Below, in pieces: positions 35,481-42,552 of a DNA stretch of 42,552 bases. Each line of letters opens with the position of its first letter. Within the stretch, counting starts at the first letter, position 1. The stretch covers positions 1,563,892 to 1,606,443 of the forward strand of contig NW_004754928.1 in NCBI RefSeq assembly GCF_000188695.1, written 5' to 3'. This DNA comes from Salpingoeca rosetta (lineage: Eukaryota > Opisthokonta > Choanoflagellata > Craspedida > Salpingoecidae). The notes under the pieces were generated by a model, which saw only the letters and a program-made list of their open reading frames with translations, was not told the DNA's origin and did no database searches. Position numbers and translations under genes: made by a program.

Positions 35481-36761
35481 CGTGTTTGTGTGATAGCGAT
35501 TCTGATATCCATTGTGATATCCGATTGTGAAACCGATAGTGATGCGAGGCGTCGTGCGTTGCGTGCTCTCGTTTTTGAATTGAATGCGTCCCCCTATCGA
35601 AAGCGCGCCTTTCTTGTCGTTGTCTTTGTTTGCATACAGCACGGGCTGCTGTCCTCCTAGTGATCACTTGCGTTTCGTGTGTTTTGCGTGCTGCCCAAGA
35701 TCTTCCTCTGTCCCTCTTTCTCATCTAATCAAGCATATGCATGCTCATGCTTGCAAGCAACGCTGAATGGCGCTGTGCTTGCGTTTCTGTTGTCCTTGTT
35801 GTTGGTGTTTTTCCCTTCATTCCCTCTTCAATTGCTTCTGACTGCTCCTTGCCTGCCTGCTTTGCTTTGCTTCTGTTTGTTGTCGTCGTCGTAAGTGCCA
35901 TTCGTAAGTGGTTTTGTTTGCGCGCGTATTCAACCCCCCAAGGAACAACTAAACAACCCCACGTGAACCGTGATGTGACACTTGATGTGCGCGTGTGCGT
36001 GTGCGTGTGCGTGAATATTGTTTGTGAACACTGATTGCGTCTCTCTTCATTTCTCTCTTCATTTCTCTCTTCCCAGAAACCCCCCCCCCGCCCCATGACT
36101 CGCTGACTGGATTTCTTCCTTCACTCAATTCATCAAATAGCACGTGCACGTGCACGAGAGCGAGCAAGCAACGACCCATGACATGCGAGCGACGCTAAAC
36201 AACAAACTGCGGCAGCAGGAGCAGCCGTTGGATTCGGTAACAACGCGAAACGAGCAGATAAAAGCAAGGGGGAGGGGGGTTGAAAGGGAGAGAGACGAGA
36301 GGGGAAGGGGAAGGGCAGAGAAACAAGTTCATACAAACGCACACACAGAGCAAAGCGTGTTTGTATGCACAGCGGTTGTCAACAGCACACGTGTACAGGA
36401 AAGAGAAACAAAGAGATTACAAATACACACAGGCAACAGAGCACCACGTGCCAACGTAACTCGGCAGTGGGCATAGTGAATGAAAGGCAGCCACGCACAC
36501 ACACACATACACACGTGCATGCACAAAGCAGCACAGCAGCCAACCATGAGATATAGCATGAAGAGAGGGGAGAGCTGGAATGAAAGTGGGAGGCGCGGTG
36601 CAAAGTGGGGAGGGGGCGGGACGAGGGAAGAACGGCATCACAAACAAAGAAACAGACAGACACACACACACAGACAGACACAGACAGACACACACACACA
36701 CACGAAAGGTTGCTGCAGCAACAACCCCAACGCTACCACATCCCCCTCTCCTCCCCAGCCA
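35481..36761. other. Convergent intergenic region
   Basis: Both neighbours end here. It holds a GTGATATCC repeat just past the NYN stop, C runs near 36080, and AC tracts at 36495-36520 and 36655-36705. No gene could be supported. Confidence 0.75.
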
Positions 36762-37098
36762 CTAGAAGGTGAGGGTGCGCAGGAGCGAGTAAATATCGTC
36801 GGCCTCAGCCACCTCCTCGAAAAAGGGGATGAGGTCTCTGAGCGCGGTGTCCGTCGGGTCGTCGATCCACGTCTGTATGGCCACCGCGTTGTTCGGGTGG
36901 TACGCGTACGACGCAGGCGCATTGTCCACAATGATCGTCTCGTCCACGTTCCGCCCAAGCCGTGACAGGTCCTGATGGGCGTTGGGGGGGGGGGGAATTG
37001 GTTGAAGGAGGTGGAGATGTGTGCGAGAGAGTGAGTGAGTGTGGATGTGGAGTGAGTGAGTGTGTCGTGAGCTTGTGTGTGCGTGCGCGGGTGTGAGA

Positions 37099-37181
<83 letters not shown>

Positions 37182-37515
37182 TCAATCACACACGTGCAAG
37201 CCCCCCCCCCACACCAACACACCAACATCCCTCCCCTCCACCACCTCCCGTGCGCACCTTGATGAAGACGCCGTGGGACATGACGCAGTGCTCGCGGAAC
37301 AGGCGGTGGGCGATGGCGCTCCCGGGATCAAGCAGGTCCGCCACGGGGTCCGCATACTGATGTGAACAAGTGGGGGAAGGGGATGGCGGTGATAGAGGTG
37401 AGGGAGTGAGTGAGTGAGTGAGTGCGAAAGGGGGAAGGTGCAAATGATTAAGAACGCACACACACACACAGACACACACAGACACACACACACACACACA
37501 GACGCACAGACACAG

Positions 37516-37546
<31 letters not shown>

Positions 37547-38685
37547 CGCACACACACACACACACACACCAACAACAACACTCCCCCCTTGCCCCCATCC
37601 CCAACACCTCGCCTTCCCCACCTTTGAGAGGCTGGCGGTGAAGAGGACAACCTCGAAGAGACCGCCCACGACACGAAGAAATTCGTCCACGTGCGGGCGC
37701 TTCAGCACATACACGCGGTGCTGAATCCCGTCAATCTCAATCGGAATCACAAAGTCAGCATTGTCCACGGGCTGAAACAATGATGGTGGGTGGTGATGGG
37801 GGTGAGGTGGGATGATGGTGAGGTGGGTGTGAGTAAGGTGGCGGTAAGAATGACCGTTGAGCATGCACAGGTGAGAACTTTGGAAACACAAGGCAACACA
37901 AGGAAGACATGCAGCACAGCGTGCACATGATTTATGACGGCAACCGTTGTAAACCCCCTTCCCCCTTCTCAACACAGATGTGCATCGCAATCACCTTGAA
38001 TGAGCTGTGCACGAGGGTCTCGTCCAAGTCCAGCACTAAGCATTTCCTGTTCGTGTGCGGACTCCCGGGCTCCGGCAGCAAGTTGTGGCCAGGATCCCGG
38101 TGCTGTCGATGGAAAGAAAAATGGAGGGGGTGGCATGGGGTCAATGCGAAGCGTTTGAAGCAACGTGTCAGCGTGAGAGCAACAACAAGAACAGCAGCAT
38201 CACGAGCTTTCCCTTCTCCACACACACACACACAGACCACCAACTGACCACGGGCGGCTGCCAGGTCACCATTGGCCTCGGTGCCTCTGGTGCATTGTGG
38301 CGTTTTCTTCTGCAGCGCGAAAAGAGAAACCCGCAGAAGCAGGACGTCGACTGCTGGCTATCCTCATCCTCTGCAGCAGCAGTGTGCATGTGCGTGCGTG
38401 CGTGTGTATGTGTGTGTGTGTGTGAAGGAGTGTGTGTTTGTATGCACTGAGCAGTGTCGATTCAGACACAACAACAACAACAACAACTTAAACAACAACA
38501 ACTTAAACAACAACAACTTAAACAACAACAACTTAAACAACAACAACAACAACTTCAACAACAACAACAACTTAAACAACAACAACAAACCCCACAGCCA
38601 ACACAGTGCATCACTCACCATCAACAGGGATGATGGGCGTTGTTTGTCCATTTTGGTCGACTTGCGTCACCAAATTCTCTGCCAT
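36762..38685 (-). CDS. CTD small phosphatase-like (NIF/SCP family) protein
   Basis: Six minus-strand exons join in phase: 38619-38685, 38249-38370, 37995-38102, 37622-37771, 37258-37356 and 36762-36971, giving 251 residues (animal CTDSP1/2/L are about 260-275). The catalytic motif reads [16 protein letters not shown]; the first Asp of DLDET is the phospho-acceptor. Further family blocks are [63 protein letters not shown] and [12 protein letters not shown]. The N-terminus [10 protein letters not shown] and a Cys-rich [10 protein letters not shown] also match vertebrate SCPs, where that cysteine cluster is a membrane/palmitoylation site. These Mg-dependent phosphatases dephosphorylate the RNA polymerase II C-terminal domain and SMADs. 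It is head-to-head with TSR2. Confidence 0.93.
37101..37175. repeat. (AC)n microsatellite in CTDSP-like intron
   Basis: Reads as (GT)n on the sense strand, in the 5' half of the last intron. The 3' half of that intron is rich in CACTCACT and CACAC. Confidence 0.95.
38468..38589. repeat. AAC-rich minisatellite with AACTTAAACAACAACA units
   Basis: About four near-exact 16-base units, AACTTAAACAACAACA, sit within a longer AAC trinucleotide tract. It lies in the first intron of the CTDSP-like gene, where it is GTT-rich on the sense strand and follows the donor. Confidence 0.9.
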
Positions 38686-39360
38686 CCCGCCTGCCTCAAC
38701 AGCGTGTATCCAGAAACAAACGCATGCAGTCACATGAGTACACGCACAACACATGCACAGATCGCAACGCTCCCCACACATTACATTACATCCAACAACA
38801 ACCAAACCCTCCACACAACAACAGCGACCTTGCGCACCATGCTGCGCACTCCAAGCCAACCTTCCAACCTGTGCTGGGCGACGGGTATGTGACAGCTGGT
38901 TCACTAGGCCTCCAATCAAGCCAAGCTAACGGCAACTCCTGCAACCCCGTGATGTACAGCAGAGTCAGGTTGATGCCCAACACAGCGATCAAACCAAAAC
39001 ACACACACTCACAAACACACACACGCACACACGCACACTCTTCGTTCCCAAACACAACACTCACCAAAGGCGACGGCAAAAAGGAACAAGTCAGTGCGTA
39101 AGCGAAGAGGTGCCAACACTAAACGACGCGCGTGTGTTTGAGTGCGATGCGTGTTGGAGGAGAGGATGACGAAGGGAACGGAGAGGAGAACAACAACAAC
39201 AACAGTGCCAACAACAGCAACAAGGGGTGAGGTGGAAATGGTGGAACGACAACACAACAACAAGCACCACCCACAGTTATGAAGATTTGCTGAAGTTATC
39301 AACCAATTTTCAGCAACCAACAGACAAAGCACACAAAGCACACACGCACAAACAAAGCAC

Positions 39361-40478
39361 ATGGCAGCGAAGATGGAAGGTGTTGGCGAGAGCAAAGCGC
39401 TGTTCCAGGCTGGTGTTGGGCATGCCTTTGATGACTGGGATGTTGTGGGCAAGGCCATCGACAACCAGTGGGGTGGAGAGCACACGGATGAGAAGGTGGA
39501 GTGGATGAAGGAGGTCGTCGCAGAGTGGTTCTTCGAGATTCCTGGCGGTACGCTTTGTGATGCGTGTGCCGTGTGTGTGTGTGTGTGTGGTGTGATATGT
39601 GCGTATGTGTGACGTGTGTGTGCCGTGTGTGTGTGTGACGCCTTTGTGCCGTGATTGCGTGTGTGTCGTGTGTGATCGCGTTGTGCACAATCTCACACTA
39701 TTACCACACTATTACCACACTGTTCCCACACTGCTCATACTATTACCACGCTACCATCCACGCTACTATCCACACTGCCATCATCTCATCCATCTGCACA
39801 CCTCCTTGCTCTGACACCAGAGCCACCAACGGCCCAGGAGGTGGCGTGGTACATTGGGGAGATCTTCACAAACGAGTTCAACGTCATGAACGACGGCAGC
39901 ATGGCCAGCGACGTGAGTGCCCGCTTGTTGACCGCGATTGCTGTGTGATTGTACATGCTGTTGATGTCGTGGGTTTCACGAGCCTTGCCTTGCCTTGCTC
40001 AAAATAGTTTGTCTCACCAACGACCATCTCATGTCGTGGCGTCGCTGCCGTGCAGATTGCGGCAGTGCTGGTGGATCTGTTCCGCCTCCAGGCAAACAAC
40101 AACACAGCTGAACTGCAGAAGTTCTGTGAGGAAGCGGAGGCAAGGCACGCCAAGTCGTCGAGGGCCCGCGGTCGACGACCCCGCCGCGCCGAACCAGACG
40201 CGATGGCGGAGAGCGATGATGCCAGCGGCGACGACGACAGCGATGACGATGACGATGACGATGATGAGGAGGAGGGAGATGGGCAGGACGGTAACGCCAA
40301 CGAGGAGCAGGAAGAAGACGATGGCTGGACCACGGTGGGGCCGAAGTCGGGCAAGCAGAAGGGGAAGAAGCAAAAGGGCGGCAAGGGATCAAAGAAGAAA
40401 CACCAACAGCAGCAGCAGCAGCAGCAGGCGGTGCCGCAGTTGGAGTCTGGCATGGACAGCGTGCAACTGAATGAGTGA
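39361..40478 (+). CDS. TSR2: TSR2-like pre-rRNA processing / Rps26 chaperone
   Basis: Three exons (39361-39547, 39821-39912, 40056-40478) join in phase and give 233 residues. The WGG domain is clear: ALFQAGVGHAFDDWDVV, NQWGGEHTDEKVEWM, EVAWYIGEIFTNEFNV and a DGS turn. This is followed by a basic segment, a long acidic stretch (about residues 150-185), and DGWTTVGPKSGK, the conserved C-terminal motif of TSR2. The protein escorts ribosomal protein S26 (eS26) into pre-40S particles in yeast. The Lys-rich and poly-Gln tail after the DGW motif is an extension relative to human TSR2. A second Met four codons downstream of the first is an alternative start. Intron 1 is GT-rich at its 5' end and AC-rich at its 3' end. 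Confidence 0.92.
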
Positions 40479-40496
40479 AACAAGTGTGCGTGCGTG

Positions 40497-40498
<2 letters not shown>

Positions 40499-40582
<84 letters not shown>
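40499..40582. repeat. (GT)n microsatellite between TSR2 and EED
   Basis: Pure GT tract, about 42 units, starting 20 bases past the TSR2 stop codon in the convergent gap before EED ends at 40805. Confidence 0.97.
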
Positions 40583-40585
<3 letters not shown>

Positions 40586-40804
40586 GTGTAGTGTGTACAT
40601 TGGCTTTGAGGCCGCGATACTTTGGGCGCTGTTGCGTTGAGAGCTCGAGTGATTTCAATTAGACCAAGCGATAGCCGAGAAGAAAGCGGAATGCACAACA
40701 GAGGCTGCCTGTTGGAGAAACAACGCGTGGGCGAGGGCGGACGTGTGTACACAACCCACACCTCACAATTACACCACCACGACGCTACACGATGACCATC
40801 ACCA

Positions 40805-42215
40805 TCACGACTTGATGCGGTCCCAGCGGTGTATGGACCCGTCGTCGCACACGTACACGATGATCCTGCGACGAGGAAACCGGAGGGGGTGGAGAGGAGG
40901 GGGTGGAGAGGGGTGGTATAGGCGTGAGGAGAGGAATAGATGTACTCTGTTGGCACAAGGGCATTGGGTCCAAATGTGTATAATACGCAGATGTGTGAAA
41001 GCGTGTTCTTACGCTGCGTCTGCGGAGAAGGCCACTTGTCGCACTGCCCGCGTCGCCCGCGAATGCTGCAGCACTTGACTGCACACACATGGAAGGTGGA
41101 TGATTGTGAGCTGACAAGGATGTAAGCAAGTGAGTGGAGCACTCGTGTGCACACTCAACAGCAGCGACCACACGTGCGGGTGAAGGGGCAAGTGATTACA
41201 TTGGCGCTGTTGATTTCGTGAGCGTCGTCATGTCCCACAGGAACACTTTGCCGGCTGAAAAAAAGTGTATGAGTGGGTGATGTGGTGCGATGTGATGTGG
41301 TGTGTGTGTGTGTGTGTGTGTGTGTGCACGAGTGCGATTTGACGTGCGAGCACAAGAACATGTGCAGGTGTACACGAGCGCGCTTGCCACCACCACCATT
41401 GCCTTCACCACCACCACCACCCAACACGGTGCGTGCGGCCCCACCTTGGTTCCCCGCCGCCAAAAAGGTGAACGTCGCCTCCACGTCAAACTTGACAAAC
41501 CAGATGTTGCAGTTGTCCAGCGGCAGCCTGTCGTGGTGAGTGAGTGAGTGAGTGAGTGAGTGAGTGAGTGAGTGAGTGAGTGAGTGAGTGTGTGAGTGAG
41601 TGAGACAATACCATCGACATATTCACATGTGCACCGCCGCTGTGATTGCCGTGTCATCAGCACCTGCGGACGATTGTGATTGGATCTCCAAAGTACTCCC
41701 GTCGCTCCTGAAACCACAAATATGTACAGCGGTGAGCACGCAGCAGGCAGCACAGGCAGTAAACAAAATGCCTCCACCACTCCCCATTCCACCCCCCACC
41801 ACCACCACCATCACCACCTCTGGCAGGTCGAGGCGGGGTTCGCCGCCAAATGTCCACAGCGCAATCTCGCTCTCCGTCGACTGGAGATGTGAGGGGGGGG
41901 GGGAGGAGACAGTTGGTGGAGTTGGTGTGGAGTGGGGATGAGCATTGGGCACATCACGAACCGACTCAGTGATAGTCATGGACGTGTGCATGAATAGACG
42001 GGCAGACATGGACACAGCTACACATAAACGCAGATACACGCACGCACGGAGAGACAGAAGACAAACGAACACACGCACACACACACACAGACACACACGC
42101 ACACACAGACACACACGCACACACAGACACACACACACACACGCACGCACACACAGACACACACACACACACACATACCCACACATACCCACACACACAC
42201 ACACACACACACACA

Positions 42216-42283
<68 letters not shown>

Positions 42284-42528
42284 CGCGCACTTAAACCCCG
42301 AACAAGGCGAGGTAGCCGGATACAGCCTTGAGGGGGTGGGGATTGGCCTGGTCGTGGGTCCACCCCACAGAATAGAGACAACCTCCTCCCCCCGTACCTG
42401 TCCATTGATGCGCATGATGGAAAAAAAAAGACTGACCCGGGGCGGCGAGCGTTCGCCCTTGGCCTTGTAGTTAAAAACAAAAGACGCGGAGCAAGTCGAG
42501 GGGCGGGGTTGACTTTTTCCTTACACAT
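40805..42528 (-). CDS. EED: EED-like Polycomb (PRC2) WD40 subunit, partial
   Basis: C-terminal exons join exactly in phase: 41818-41880 (TESEIALWTFGGEP), 41664-41707 (EYFGDPITIVR), 41445-41527 (LPLDNCNIWFVKFDVEATF, then LAAGNQ), 41200-41254 (AGKVFLWDM), 41013-41078 (RATRAVRQVAFSADA) and 40805-40865 (IIVYVCDDGSIHRWDRIK, stop TGA). These match the last WD repeats of EED block by block, including NCDIWF, LGNQ-GK-W and CDD-SI-RWDR. Near the right edge, FVFNYKAKGE (about 42440-42470) and LYSVGWTHDQANPHPLKAV (about 42300-42375) match the N-terminal blade, though in different frames. The blades between (roughly 170 residues) are absent; only microsatellite lies there. EED binds H3K27me3 and activates the PRC2 methyltransferase. 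The N-terminus is off the window. Confidence 0.85.
41536..41604. repeat. (GAGT)n tetranucleotide repeat
   Basis: About 16 GAGT units in the EED intron between 41528 and 41663. On the sense strand it is CACT-rich and lies against the acceptor. Confidence 0.95.
42051..42280. repeat. Compound AC-rich microsatellite
   Basis: AC units interspersed with ACAG, ACGC and ATACCC variants, ending in a pure (AC)n run. It occupies the place where the central EED blades would be expected and reads GT-rich on the EED sense strand. Confidence 0.95.
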
Positions 42529-42552
42529 TATGCGTGCAGGAGGCTGCAGGTG

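Noticed and set aside
39976..41154. A 392-codon minus-strand frame across TSR2 exon 3 and EED introns
   Set aside because: It is antisense to the well-supported TSR2 exon and runs through a microsatellite. The sense gene explains the sequence.

Overview
This is eukaryotic DNA from a ciliated, intron-rich protist. GT-AG introns of about 80-290 bases interrupt the genes, (GT)n/(AC)n microsatellites are dense, and the identifiable genes are eukaryotic: a NEK8-type ciliary kinase, an EED-type Polycomb subunit, TSR2, a CTD-type small phosphatase, thiamine pyrophosphokinase, a macro-PARP and a telomerase N-terminus. The mix suits a unicellular holozoan such as a choanoflagellate, but that placement is inference. 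No tRNA, rRNA or CRISPR array was recognised.

Left part (1-20 kb). Two paralogous type II membrane proteins with seven propeller-like repeats (178-1485 and 10138-11406, minus strand) lie in two copies of a ~1.8 kb duplicated block. Each block also carries a highly conserved intergenic segment and a 50-base starter exon on the plus strand. The loci that follow the two starter exons look decayed: pyruvate carboxylase (1935-3243), then a macro/PARP gene with shifted frames (3422-9191), and after copy 2 an ATP7-type copper ATPase (12500-16200), an unidentified decayed stretch (16.2-18.4 kb) and a tyrosine-kinase-like kinase with an in-frame stop (18601-19567).

Middle (20-26.6 kb). A segment with fewer microsatellites holds a small membrane protein, a 62-residue zinc-knuckle protein and a two-exon protein with an acidic tail. 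To its right, on the minus strand, are exons matching the N-terminal (TEN) domain and linker of telomerase reverse transcriptase, with a ~43-residue polyglutamine insert. No catalytic half was found.

Right part (26.6-42.5 kb). These genes are tightly packed and clean: NEK8 with a C-terminal RCC1 propeller (17 exons, all phases agree), TPK1, a 908-residue NYN-domain protein with a Q/H-rich N-terminus, a CTDSP/NIF phosphatase, TSR2, and the C-terminal part of EED running off the right edge.

The most general new observation is a polar intron architecture. In genes on both strands, the sense strand is GT-rich just after the donor and AC-rich just before the acceptor. The two ends are complementary and could zip the intron into a hairpin. 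The same repeats sit where EED and pyruvate carboxylase have lost internal exons.
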